64,000 nucleotides of DNA, taken from assembly GCA_949318235.1 (NCBI GenBank), contig OX439131.1:12645700-12709699 (forward strand). The letters are read 5' to 3'. How positions within the stretch are numbered: position 1 is the first letter of the stretch; every line of letters starts with the position of its first letter. The notes beneath the pieces are model-generated. The model searched no databases, was not told the DNA's origin, and saw nothing but the letters and a program-made list of their open reading frames with translations. Of this stretch, positions 39,801 to 50,800 are shown piece by piece. This DNA is from Ecdyonurus torrentis. Taxonomy: Eukaryota > Arthropoda > Insecta > Ephemeroptera > Heptageniidae. The position numbers and the translations under genes were made by a program.

Positions 39801-42800
39801 TCAAGATCAAACAGGGGGCGGGGAGGGAAAGAAAAGGAGAGAGAGGGAGAGAGAAAAAATAGTTTTCTCAATAAAAAAACACAAAAAAACAACAACTATA
39901 AAACTAAATAATAATAATTATTCCATGAATTGTGAGCACCTTTGTTTGCCAAACATGACATTTTTACCAACACTGGTTTTATAGAAAATAGAGTTTTAGT
40001 TCCAATAGCTCCACATATTTTTTTTTCTGAATGATTTTGCCAATCACACTTCAAATTAATAATAATACATAATTATACTAACTTTTGTAATACAATAGTA
40101 AGAGATTGTGTTGAAAACATACAATTAAAAATAGAAAAACAAACATAAAAAATATATTTTCTGTAATTTCATATTTCAATGTAAATATACAGATAGGCCA
40201 CAGTAAGTTTAGTTTAAGTAACCTGTAAGTGATGACTGGACGTTTCTGATTGCCACGCCAACACCTAGCCAATGCCTGCTCATCCAAAGCTGGATTCCAA
40301 CTTAGATCAAAGAGGATTACTCTTGATGCCCCAGGTAGATTCAATCCTGTACCTCCTGCAGTTGCACTCAACAGAAATACAACTGCAAATAGAATAAATA
40401 ATAGCAACAATTTACTATACAGTAAATGAAAATTTTCACAAAACATACAAAGGGAATTTTTTTTCCTATTTAATTATAGGTATATTATTTTTTTTTAAAC
40501 TTGCCATGTGTATAGCAGTGTGATTAAAGGAACCGTTCAGACCATACAACATGTCTTTTCAATTTATTAAAACAAGAAAGGATTTTCAAAACTACAATTA
40601 TTTTGTCAAAGAACCTAATTTTGATGCCCTAAACATATAATCAAATTTTCAGTTTATGCAACCCACACAACTTTTTCTATTGTATTGTATGTGAACAATC
40701 CTGACGGCATAAATGTTAAAAATTTGTGCATTCTCCTTTACAACTATTTCGCACTCTCTTGTGAGGTTACATTTGAGTAATAGTAAAAATTAAACATGCT
40801 TTTGGGTGTCCCATTTTGTGTTTAATGAATTAAAAGGGCATGTTATTAAGTCTGGACCGTCACTTTAATATAATGCCTCCAACTTTAATTTCTTGGTTAT
40901 CTAACTGCAGTTTAGTTCCCCCCTGCGCTTTAAAATCGGTAATAGGAAGACCCTGCAATGCTAAATAGGATAGGAAAATAGAGGTTCCGTGCTTTTTTCT
41001 AGTTTTCAATCTGATTGATAGTACCATGCCATATATAGTACTGTTCCATATAGTAACAAGCAAGTAAATCATTTAATAGACACTTTTAACAGTAACAGAG
41101 CAAGATCAAGAAACGTAGCTTGTATGTCAATTTCAACAATACAACAAATACACTTACAAATACTCTCATTTTCATTAAAGTCTTTCACTAGCGCAGTACG
41201 TTTTGCATGGGTAGTGGAGCCATCTAAGCAGACAAAACTATATCCTTGATTCCTGCAATGTTTTTGTAGCAAATCCAACGTCTGAAAACAAATACATTTT
41301 TAGAATTCAATGATTTAAAATGAGAAAGCCAAACTGAATTTCAACAATAATGTTTATTTGAGTTTGTTAACACTATACATTTGATCAAGCCTCTTATCAT
41401 ATTACATGCAGTTACCTGTGTGAAGTAAGAGATGATGAGTACACGATCTTTGTAAGCAGTATAGAAACGTTGGTGCAGCTGCTGCAGAATCCCACATAAA
41501 ACCTTCAATTTTCCTGAAGATTCCACTTCATCGCCTTTAACTTGAGATTTCCATAACTGCAGATTCTTACATAGCTCAGTTTTTAAAGCGTCAGAAAAAG
41601 TCAAAGTGTGAGGATCTTGCTCCATGGCCTGGCAAGCACATTTTTTCCCCATTAGTGAGGGGTGTGCCCCAATCAGTCGCATGGTACTGATTGCAGGCAA
41701 CGGTGCAAACCTCTGTTTATTCCACAATTCTGCTGCCAACTCATAAAGCTTTCTCTGAAAAATTAGCTTATATTTTGAACAATGACAAGAATTGTGCTTA
41801 CAATATATTATGTATAGGGAAAAAAATATATATATAACAATAACAACAAAATAGATTTTACTATTATGTATTGCAAATTATTTTCTTAATTACCATAACA
41901 AATGATGAATTACACTTACAATAAATACTTCTATAAAATAACAATTTAATGTGCTTTGGTACATATTTGCCTGATCAAATTATTATTCTATAACATAATT
42001 ATGTTATATTAATGGATTAAAAATTAATGCTACGAAAACAAAAATTGTAAAATTCAGGAGAGGTGGCCCTTTAGCAAAATCAGATGTAATAACTTGTAAT
42101 GGAGAAAAGATAGAGTTTGTAAATTCTTTTAATTATCTGGGGGTTATTATGCAACAGACGGGGAAATCTTTCTCTAAACATATCAAAGAACGCTGTCGAA
42201 ATGCATTGTCATCTTCATTCGCTATCTCAAATCTAAATTCGTTATCTTTGGAAACAGCTATTAAACTGTTTCACCTGAAAATCTCTCCAGTTGCTTCGTA
42301 CGGCATTGAAATTTTCTGGTCATTTATGTCTATAACAGACTTCAAAAATCTAGAATCTGTTAAGTCTCGGTACTTAAAACGGATACTTTGCTTGTCAAAA
42401 TTTACGTCGTCAAGGCTGGTTTACGAGCTAGCAGGGGAGGAGTTATTTGTAACGGAACTACAAGTGAAATTTAAATTGTTAAAAACAGATAATTACATTA
42501 AATTTGTTAAGGATAGACTAAGTAAAACTGAAGATATCAGCCTGGCCTTCTATAATACCCCTGCATTTAATATTAATAATATTAATGGGTGGAAAGGCCC
42601 AAACTGTACAGACAGGCATGTTTTTACCCGTTATGCGGTGCATGGTTTCCACCATGTAATCTGTCAAATTAAAGAATATCACGAGTGTAATGATAAATGT
42701 GTATGTGTATTATGTAGTGGCCTATGTACCAGGTACCACTTACTTCATTGTCCATCTCGGACCCTATCATTAAGTCAATATGCAAAGATGTAGACCTATA

Positions 42801-45588
42801 TAAATATGTATATAAATATGTATAAGTACACCTTGGTGTTTAATAAATAAATAATAAAAATTAATATTATATTAATATATTAATATATAGGTACTTATGT
42901 GTACACAAGACTGCGATAATATATTTTACCATTGAAATCCAGCGCGTGTTTTTCTACAAATTTAGTGTAAGTTTTTGAATGGTAAAATATATATTATCGC
43001 AGTCCTGTGTGCATTAACTAAAAATAGAAGCAAAATTCTGGCAAAAGTAGCCTAGCCCGCCTTCATACCTGAATAAAAGCAGGCTTGCACATAATGATGA
43101 GATCCTGTTTGGGTGGTAAATAATCAATTATCAGTTCTCGAGTTCGTTTCAACATGTACTGACTAGTTAGTTCTTGCAACTCTTCCATTCGCTGTTGTCC
43201 CAATATACTTCGTCTACATGGGATCACGTATCTCTTGCCGAAATCTACTCAAAATCATATAAAAAAAAGTAGTCATTACAAGAAAGAAAAAGATATAAAT
43301 ATAGCAAGGGCCTTACCTCAGTAAGAGTTCTATATGGAGAAGACAAAGAGGTAGAGGTCTCACGTGGCACAGAGTTTTAGTTATAATATTTTTACAGCTG
43401 AGAGAGCTTTCGTCATATCTTAATGATATTATCAATCAAATAATAGATTTACTTGAGCACATCACTGAGCAGTGTGTAGTCTTACAAGACTACAAGCTGC
43501 GCTCAGTGATGTGCTAGAGTAAATTTCTTCTTTGATTGATAATATCATTAAGATATGAGAAAAGCTTTCAGCTGTAAAAACATTAAAACTAAAACTCTGT
43601 GCCACGTGAGACCTCAACCTCTCCATAGAACTCTTACTGTGGTAATACCTTTGCTAGTATTTTCTACCCTTTTCTTTAAGATTGATCTAACTGTGATGTT
43701 TTTTTCCTTGAATTGATGCCATTTCAATAAATATTAATAATAAATATAATAATAATACAATTTACCTAATTTAGTTCCTAGACAGCCTGGGTTTACTATA
43801 TTTAGTAGTTCATAAAATTCCAACAAGGTATTTTGATATGGAGTGCCTGTTAGCAATATTTTGCGAAAGCAGTTCACATTTTTTATTACTTTAGCCACAC
43901 GAGTTTCAGGGTTTTTCAAAATGTGGGCTTCATCACAAATCACCAAGTCCCACTCATTCAAGGCATACTTAGCTTGATGTACCAATGAATCATAAGAAAT
44001 TATTGTTATTTGTGTTGAAGACGTGTGACTTCGTAGGTGGTTCTCCTGTGGTAAATAACAATTTAAAGTCTGCACTTAAATCTTTTATTTATTTATTTTT
44101 TATATATTCAGTTAAAAATTAATTATATAACATTTTAATATTGCACATATATATAGCACTCACTTTTCTGTCGACTTTGAAAACTTCAACCCGTGATTCT
44201 AACCATTTATTTATATCATTTTCCCAATTGTCAACTAAAGATGTAGGAGTGACAATTAAAATGTTGCTTATTTCTGCACCTGGACCATATAGTTTCTGTT
44301 GAAGAAGAGTCCTGCAATATAAATATATAGTTAAATCATCACAGGAGTTGGGTTCAAATCTTTGGTTAATTGAGAAAGTAACACACACACACACACATAT
44401 TATAGGCTATAAAATACTGTGTACTCATAAAAAGATGTTAACGACAAAAATCTTACCACATGAGAGCAATGCATGTCAAAGTCTTTCCCAGACCCGGTTC
44501 ATCAGCTAGCATGGCACCCCAGTACTGGCCAACCTGAGGACCTCTCATCCCCATCACACATTCATATAAAAATAAAACTCCCTCCTTCTGATAAGGCCTT
44601 AAGACTTTTGCAAGGAATGACTCTACTGCAACTTTATTCATTGTCATATGATGAGGGTTGAATTTCAACTAAAAAGTAACAGCCACAGAAAAAGTAAAGA
44701 TGCATTCACGTATTCAGTCATTTATTTATTCTATATTTAAACCGGGCAGAAAAATAATTATTCAAATTTAAAGCAATATCAACTTACTTATAATACATAA
44801 ATGAAAATGTGAATGGACCTTTATTGTTATATAGGGAGCAAATTACTACACTACATTATTATATTTTTAATTCATAAATTTGAAAGCTTTTCAATGGACC
44901 ACTTGCAATGAAATGATTTTAATTGTTGCAACATGCATGTAAGTGAAAACGATTTTTCCATAACAAATGCATTAAGAATATTTCAATTTATTTTAAAAAG
45001 TTCATTCATTGCAAGTGGTCCTTTGTGGAACTTTGTTGAAAATGCAGTTATGGTAAATGTACTAGTTATCGGCAGGCTCTTTTTACGGCGAAAGCAATAA
45101 GTTTATGATATTTTAACTAGAACCAAAACCATCTTAGAATTCCATCTACTTGCCATACCACTGCTTAAAACTCTTTTATCACTAGAGGGGGCCCGAGATA
45201 AATAGGGGTGCCGATAACTGCGGCAGTGTCGGTTTGGCTGCTTTTCTCAACAATACTATAGGAATTTGAACCTTAAAGACCCTTAAGCTGCCGATAACTA
45301 GTCCTGTTACCATACAAGAAAGTACAATAATAGATGCATTCACTTTTTCTTTTTTTTTTTTTTACTTTACGCAGCAAATTATATAATTATTCACTAAAAC
45401 TATGCTACCATATTTTAAAATTCAGTTGCTGCACAAGATACAAGAAATAAATTAATATTATGTGAATGTGCCTTAATGAAAAAAAAAACATGCAATATGC
45501 AAAAACGTTCATACAAGCCAAGCACAAACACAATTATTATTACCTGATGTTCTGCACTTGGAGTTCGCAAAGGAAAATCTTGATCCAT
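36880..45588 (-). CDS. RAD54B-like tandem paralogue, 626 aa, 11 coding exons
   Basis: Exons in transcript order: 45544-45588, 44457-44668, 44164-44311, 43766-44045, 43069-43244, 41416-41754, 41158-41281, 40223-40382, 38376-38496, 37921-38103, 36880-36972. No stop or frameshift interrupts them. It aligns with RAD54B from DFPL before the ATPase to the C-terminus, so about 200 N-terminal residues, including the KKHKTWEGD domain, are missing. The first exon gives ATG at 45588 ([15 protein letters not shown]); an unseen upstream exon is possible. Motif I is DEPGLGKT (71-78) instead of DEMGLGKT. Motif II DEAH is at 173-176. Motif VI is RGNQ (484-487). Exon 41416-41754 equals two exons of RAD54B fused, so one intron was gained or lost after duplication. 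The intact frame suggests a functional, diverged helicase. Confidence 0.85.
37042..37598. mobile_element. Large foldback element, 557 bp
   Basis: Arms of roughly 240 bp. The ends are AATAGACAACTTGCATGCC and GGCATGCAAGTTGTCTATT. Inner parts such as GACGGTGGCCATTACGCCG match their complement CGGCGTAATGGCCACCGTC. A CG-richer core with AACGGCCGAA and TTAGCCGTTG lies near the centre. It sits in the last intron of the RAD54B paralogue. Confidence 0.85.
37695..37800. mobile_element. Near-perfect short hairpin
   Basis: Two arms of about 46-48 bp, differing only at one base near the outer end and in the length of an A run. The outer part reads CGATGTTGGGATGCAGAAAT and the loop is GTTTTTA. Probably a small MITE. 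Transcribed, it would make a long perfect hairpin RNA. Confidence 0.75.
38660..39407. repeat. 748-bp nearly perfect palindrome
   Basis: The centre lies between 39033 and 39034 in AAGGAATTCCTT, with no spacer. Arms of 374 bp align without net indels out to AAGTACCTGGTTCAG and CTGAACCAGGTACTT. Even the ten-A run, the TATATA stretch and the (TTTA)n run match their partners. I saw one mismatch (CCTGTGCC against CCTATGCC). It lies in an intron of the RAD54B paralogue. Confidence 0.9.
39430..39740 (+). repeat. Dispersed repeat family, copy 1
   Basis: Shares AATCTGAAGTTTTGCACAAT, CATGTTAATTTCAAT, GATGGTCA and a final TTTTTATCA segment with copies at 46590-46850 (same strand) and 49780-50065 (opposite strand). 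Its outer ends TAAGTAGGGGACC and GGTACCCTACTCCCTTA are roughly inverted. Superfamily unknown. Confidence 0.6.
42014..42866 (+). mobile_element. 5'-truncated LINE retrotransposon, 3' end only
   Basis: The upstream frame ([18 protein letters not shown], then FNYLGV) is the end of a LINE reverse transcriptase domain. The downstream frame 42149-42793 continues it with [12 protein letters not shown] and a terminal Cys/His cluster (CVCVLC ... CTRYHLLHC). The 3' end is (TAAA)n-rich. TTATATTAAT at 42004-42013 recurs at 42867-42876, a plausible target duplication. It lies antisense in an intron of the RAD54B paralogue and is too short to be autonomous. The domain order fits a Jockey- or CR1-like group, but this is not certain. 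Confidence 0.8.
42903..43009. mobile_element. MITE-like hairpin
   Basis: Inverted ends CACAAGACTGCGATAATAT and ATATTATCGCAGTCCTGTG, continuing as ATTTTACCATT and AATGGTAAAAT. About 107 bp with a short unique centre. Confidence 0.75.
43292..43708. mobile_element. Snap-back element in the RAD54B paralogue
   Basis: Outer arms AGCAAGGGCCTTACCTCAG and its complement near TGTGGTAATACCTTTGCT; inner arms TTAATGATATTATCAATCAA and complement; centre AGTCTTACAAGACT. The tail CTAACTGTGATGTTTTTTTC is a variant of the common end motif. It is a relative of the elements at 21903 and 28279 with a longer stem. Confidence 0.8.
44895..45022. mobile_element. MITE-like element, copy 2 of a two-copy family
   Basis: Same terminal repeats (GGACCACTTGCAATGAA and ATTGCAAGTGGTCC) and interior (GTGAAAACGATTTTTCCATA) as the element at 18564-18693. 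Confidence 0.8.
45061..45302. mobile_element. MITE-like element with ACTAGTTATCGGCAG ends
   Basis: Terminal inverted repeats ACTAGTTATCGGCAG and CTGCCGATAACTAGT enclose about 210 bp of unique sequence. A second inner occurrence of GCCGATAACTGCGGCAG lies at about 45210. Confidence 0.7.
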
Positions 45589-46589
45589 TATTAAGTTTTT
45601 ATCTAATATCTAAAAATTGTTGTTTTATAAATCACAATTTCTTTATTTTGTTTATAACTGTAAATTCGAAACCTAACCTTCCACCACTTGACTTTCCTTT
45701 CAATTGTTGTAAAAATAGACAAGCATGATTATTATTATTTTTTATCTGAATTTAGTCAACATAACTAAAATATAAAATCTGAAGTTGCTTTCATTACCTT
45801 TTTTTTTTACCCTTTTTCTTTTTCCTGTTACTGTGCACAGCAAATAATTGTTTCAAATGAAAATAATCACCTATTATTTGGCTTTTAAAATTTATAGAAA
45901 AAAGGTAAATATATGTACATATGAAAAGTACAAACGCATAAAATTATGTACTTTTACTATAACTAAAATTAATGCAGCCCAATTCTGAAACCCACATGCA
46001 ATGGTTTATTTTACATCAAAAAGCTTCATAGTTATTAAGAAACGTACTTCGTCATATTTGTCTAGTAACAACATACAGCTACCTTGAAATACGTTTTCAT
46101 GTTCAAGGACACCATAAGGCAAATGCAGACCGGAAGTACTTTGCAATACTAATCTTTAACATTTCACCGTTTTGTACTATTTTTTTTTATCATACTCTAT
46201 TAAGAATTAAGAACAAACCCCCACCACCAAATCACAAAGTAATCTATTATCAAAATTTTCTGTTCTCCATACTCCAACTCTGCCTGCATTCTAAATTCTT
46301 GTAAAAGTTAAACAACAGAAAATAAGTTTTAAAAAGTTAAAAAGTAAAAAAAAAAAAAAAAAAAGAAAAGAAAAGAACGAAAGAAAGAAAACGAGAGAGA
46401 GAGAAATAAATAGACTAATTTTCGTGTAGCTCAGACACCTCTCTCCACCTATACATTGATGTCTCTAGATTAAGTCAATTCTATAGTTTATTTACTTCTA
46501 CAAACTGCCTGGTAAATCAAGACTCAAAAATGAGATATGAAGAGATATGACTTTTTTTTTTTTTTTTTTTTTGTCAGGGAAATTTAAGG

Positions 46590-46850
46590 ATAAGGCAACT
46601 CCAAAAATGTGAATATTTTAGGAGTCACCATGCAAAATTTTGAACCACAAATTTACTACCATAAGACCACAACATGTTAATTTTAATTTCTCTCTTCATC
46701 TGATGGTCACAGTTTCTGACATTTTTTATCATAGGTGGACATTACCATTAACTTTCAAATGACAAAAAAAAATAAATAAATAAATAAAATAATAATAATG
46801 ACAATAAATAAAAAAAATATGGGTAACTTTGAAATTCCAGAAATAAGAGT
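46590..46850 (+). repeat. Dispersed repeat family, copy 2
   Basis: Matches copy 3 well: GTCACCATGC, CATGTTAATTTTAATTTCTC, CATCTGATGGTCACAGTTTC and ATTTTTTATCATAGGTGG. Boundaries are approximate. Confidence 0.6.
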
Positions 46851-47211
46851 CACAAATAATCCCTTCCTATCCCTTTCGGGGTTAGCTAACAGTACTTCAC
46901 TTTGACCTAGTGTCATAACAACCCTTAATAAACTTAAATTTTACTATACAATGTGCAATTTAAGAAGTATATCTGCATTCTTCAATCAAATAACCATTCA
47001 TGACAAAACAACCAATGATCAGATAATGAGCTGTTCACAATGACTCGTAAATTCACATAACTTTCACATTAGAATCCAAGTAACATTGATAGTTGTATCT
47101 TCACGAGAGAGTAACCCCAATATATGCATCATTGTATCATTGTGAACAGCCCACAAAATTAGACACAACAATTCAGTTAAAATTAAACTTACAATAATGT
47201 TTTGCATTAGT

Positions 47212-47380
47212 TAGTCTGCGCCAGCTAAGGATGTGACAAATAATAGAGTGTCTATCTAAAAACTCTCCATTTAGTTAACAATACCCTACCTCCTAACAAT
47301 CTTGGGCGCTAGAGTGTTTATTGGCTCATAGCTCAATTTTGATTAATCACAAACATCCTTAGCTGGCGCAAACTGTAGTT
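47212..47380. mobile_element. MITE-like element with TGCGCCAGCTAAGGATGT ends
   Basis: Perfect 18-bp inverted repeats TGCGCCAGCTAAGGATGT and ACATCCTTAGCTGGCGCA around about 120 bp of sequence. Located downstream of RpL8. Confidence 0.8.
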
Positions 47381-47797
47381 GGGTAACCAATAATATAATT
47401 TTTTTTATGCATTAAATAATGGCAAATAAATTAGGCAAAAAAACAACAACTAGTTATAACTTTATAACTGATACATTTTATCTGCCATTTGGCATTAACT
47501 AATTTTCCCTTATAAATGTGACAATATCACAAGTACATCATTTTATTATTTTAACATTATCATTATGAAATTAACAAATTGGAGATTTGCATACACTAAT
47601 GTTACTTCTGTATCTCTGTAAAACACGTATATCTTTTGCCTTTCCTAAACTGAATAAAGTTTATAAATCTTGTACTAGAAAAATAGCTGTAAACTTTTTA
47701 AGCTTCCTTAACTTTTTATTATTAATATTGTTATTTATTACGTTTCCCCAAGGATTATTGTAAGAGAAATACATTTTCATATGTGATGGGAGCAACT

Positions 47798-47803
47798 TTT
47801 ATT
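47798..47803 (-). terminator. RpL8 polyadenylation signal
   Basis: AATAAA on the minus strand, about 50 nt downstream of the RpL8 stop codon. Confidence 0.7.
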
Positions 47804-47850
47804 GCCAACCAATATACAGAAGGAATAATAAAAAGTGGAGATGATGTCGT

Positions 47851-50800
47851 CTAATCGTCCTTGTTTTGGCTTGTCTTTCCTCCACGAATTCTGCCTGTTC
47901 TTCTGGCAGCAATAAGACCAACCTGTAACCAAGCAATACAACATTAATTAACAAAATACAACCTTAATCTAGTAATAGTGGTAATATGTGTTGCAAATAG
48001 TTTGTCTTGACTATCATTTCTAATTTTTATCTTGTCAAACAATACCCCAATTGGATACATATTGTAATAGCAAAAATTTAGCAAACATCTTAGCTTTAAG
48101 TCAAAACAATAAAAACTAAGATATGTTATTTGGTTCAGTTTTTGATTAATTAATTTAGGCAAAATCTGAGCTAGTGACAATAGACTAATAAAAAAATATT
48201 TGGCAGTAAAAAACATAAAATTGAAAATGGGAGATAGTAAGCCTGACGCCAACAGACGATTTGTGAGGTAATTTCTATTCCAGGCAAAAATTAAAGGTAC
48301 TCTCAGCAGTCTCCAAATGTACCCATCAAAGCAGTGCCGCTTTCTTCAGAATGGTCTACCCATCATCTTAAGTGACAGCAGCAATGCTAAACTTATACTC
48401 ACAGAACACCTGCATCTTATCACTAAAGGAGATGCAGGTGTTCTGAGAGAATAAATTTGGCACCACTGCTATCACTTAAGATGACGTGTTGACCATTTCC
48501 TGAAAATAGCGGCACTGCTTTGATGGCTACATTTAGAGACTGTCGAGTTGCATAGCTTAAAGCAAAGGTATGACTAGCTTGGATATATGAAATTGGATCT
48601 TACCAGGGAAATTTTTTTGAGAACATTTTAATTGACCCAATAATACAAATGTGTTAAGTGTCCCTCACTTAAATAATTGCTTAATTTTTTAGCTTTTAAT
48701 TTCACCCTACGTTGGAAATTATTTTCTTTCTCACTAGACAGTTCTGTCAGCTTCTTGTTCGCTATTCCCCAAGTTTGCACATTTATTTTGCTAGCACAGA
48801 AATAATGTGTTCTTTCTTTTCTCTGTGCTAGCAAGATTTTTCACCAATATAACGTCTCTTCGTTATGTTACCAGTTATGCACTTGCTGATTTACTATCTT
48901 TTTCTTTCAATATTTATAACATTAATGAGCTTGAGTCACTGTGTAATTACATGGCATAAAATTTGAAAATTTCAAAATATGTGAACTCGTATGATAAATC
49001 AAAATATCACTTTAAAGGTTTATCCTAACAAGCACTTTCATACACAAAAGTTGATGATAAAAACTAACCTTGCGACCAGCACTTGTTCCTCTCTTGACAG
49101 TAGAGGCCTTGCCAATATGTTGATGGTTACCACCTCCGTGAGGATGCTCCACAGGGTTCATTGCAACACCACGTACCTTAGGCCAGCAGTTACGCTTTGC
49201 CTTATACTTGAAGTATGCACGACCAGCCTTAAGCACAGGCTTGTCAATACGTCCACCTCCTGCTACAATACCTACACACAACAAAAACATCCATTAATAA
49301 TTGAGGAAACTAATAAATTTTAGCCACAAGTGGTAAAATTGGATATTTATGAAGCATAATACTGTAACTGAATAAACTACATTTCTTTGATTCAATTATA
49401 ATGACACTCTCCTAATAATAGTTATTTTGTTTGATTAGTAATTCACAATTAAATGTTATATTGAGTGGGGATTTTATAATTATTATGTGCTGGTAATAGA
49501 TTTTACTCTCCCTGCTTTAATAAATTGTGATTGTTTGAATGTAACTCAAAATTTGTATCGATTGATTAAGGCTTACAATACATTATTTAAGAGTAGGACA
49601 GCGGTCAATTTCTTATCACTTTTAGTCGGATAGGATAAAAAATACGGCTTCCTATTGGTTGATAATACAACTCAACCAATACAAAGCCGTATCGACTAAA
49701 AGCGGTAAGAAATTGACCGCTGTCCTATGCTTTAAGGATTGTATATAGATGTTTTGTATCTCAAAATCTAAAAAGAAAACTTTGAAATTTCATGATGCCA
49801 TTTGAAAGTTAATAATAACAGCTACCTATGATAAAATTTTCAGAAACCGTGACCATCAGATAAGAGAGAAATTAATTATTGAAATTAACATGGGCTCTTA
49901 TGGGACTAAAACTTGAAAAAATCATAATTAAAAATATAGCATGGTGACCCTTCAAAATTTTTACATTTTTGAAGATACCTAAACCTAATGTATCACTGTG
50001 CAAAATTTCAGATTTTTCTGTCTTTACAATTTTTTAGTCAAATCTCGCAGTAGCTGATTTCCCGCCTTAAAGAGGAAGTTCAGGGGTCAGACAAGTATTT
50101 TTTAAAAGCTTCTAATGTTTCTTGTAGAAAAAAATATACCCATTATACTTTTCTGCGCCACTCTGGTAATTAAAGAAAAAATAGCCCAGGTAGCTTGCGC
50201 CCGTAAGTATGACGTACAACTTACGAGACGGCATCACTGCACTCCAGGTAAAGAGGGGGGGGGGGGGAGTTCAAAAATACTACATCACATAAACGACAGT
50301 CAGGGTAGATAAAAATATTACCTTCTCTAAACATTTGACAAATATTTTTACAACTCTTTTTAACAAATCCGTATTGTACGCGTCAGGTGCAATAGCAGAG
50401 ATTTGTATTGGCTGCATGGTTCATTTCTCTCCCGCTTAGTAAGAGAAAATGACATTTACAGCCAATGTCAAATGTATATGCTTTTGCATCTGACTCGTCT
50501 ATACTATGGTACGCCAGGTAGGGCTGTTTTGTTTTGCACATATAATAATATAAAATAGTTATTTATATTTCTATATGTGCTCCACTAAAGCATATTAAAA
50601 TAGGTATTTATAAGCTGTTTGAAAGAAAGACGCGTTACAATTTAATATAATTAATATGTACAGTCGCGGAGGGAAGAAAAATACTGCGCGCCTATAAAGT
50701 ATGCAACATTATGCAAGAGATGAAACTCCTCAAAAATAAAATAAATATGTATATAGTTTTACTCTTTTCAGTATTTTTTTATTGTTCTTTCGACGATATA

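Larger units (their letters stand above)
45589..47850. other. Region between the RAD54B paralogue and RpL8
   Basis: I searched it for exons that could supply the missing N-terminal domain of the paralogue and found none. It contains a dispersed-repeat copy (46590-46850), one MITE-like element and the RpL8 polyadenylation signal. Confidence 0.6.

Noticed and set aside
42149..42793. 214-codon frame considered as a host gene
   Set aside because: The frame continues upstream as the end of a LINE reverse transcriptase, with a terminal Cys/His cluster, an A-rich 3' end and flanking 10-bp repeats, so it is a truncated retrotransposon.
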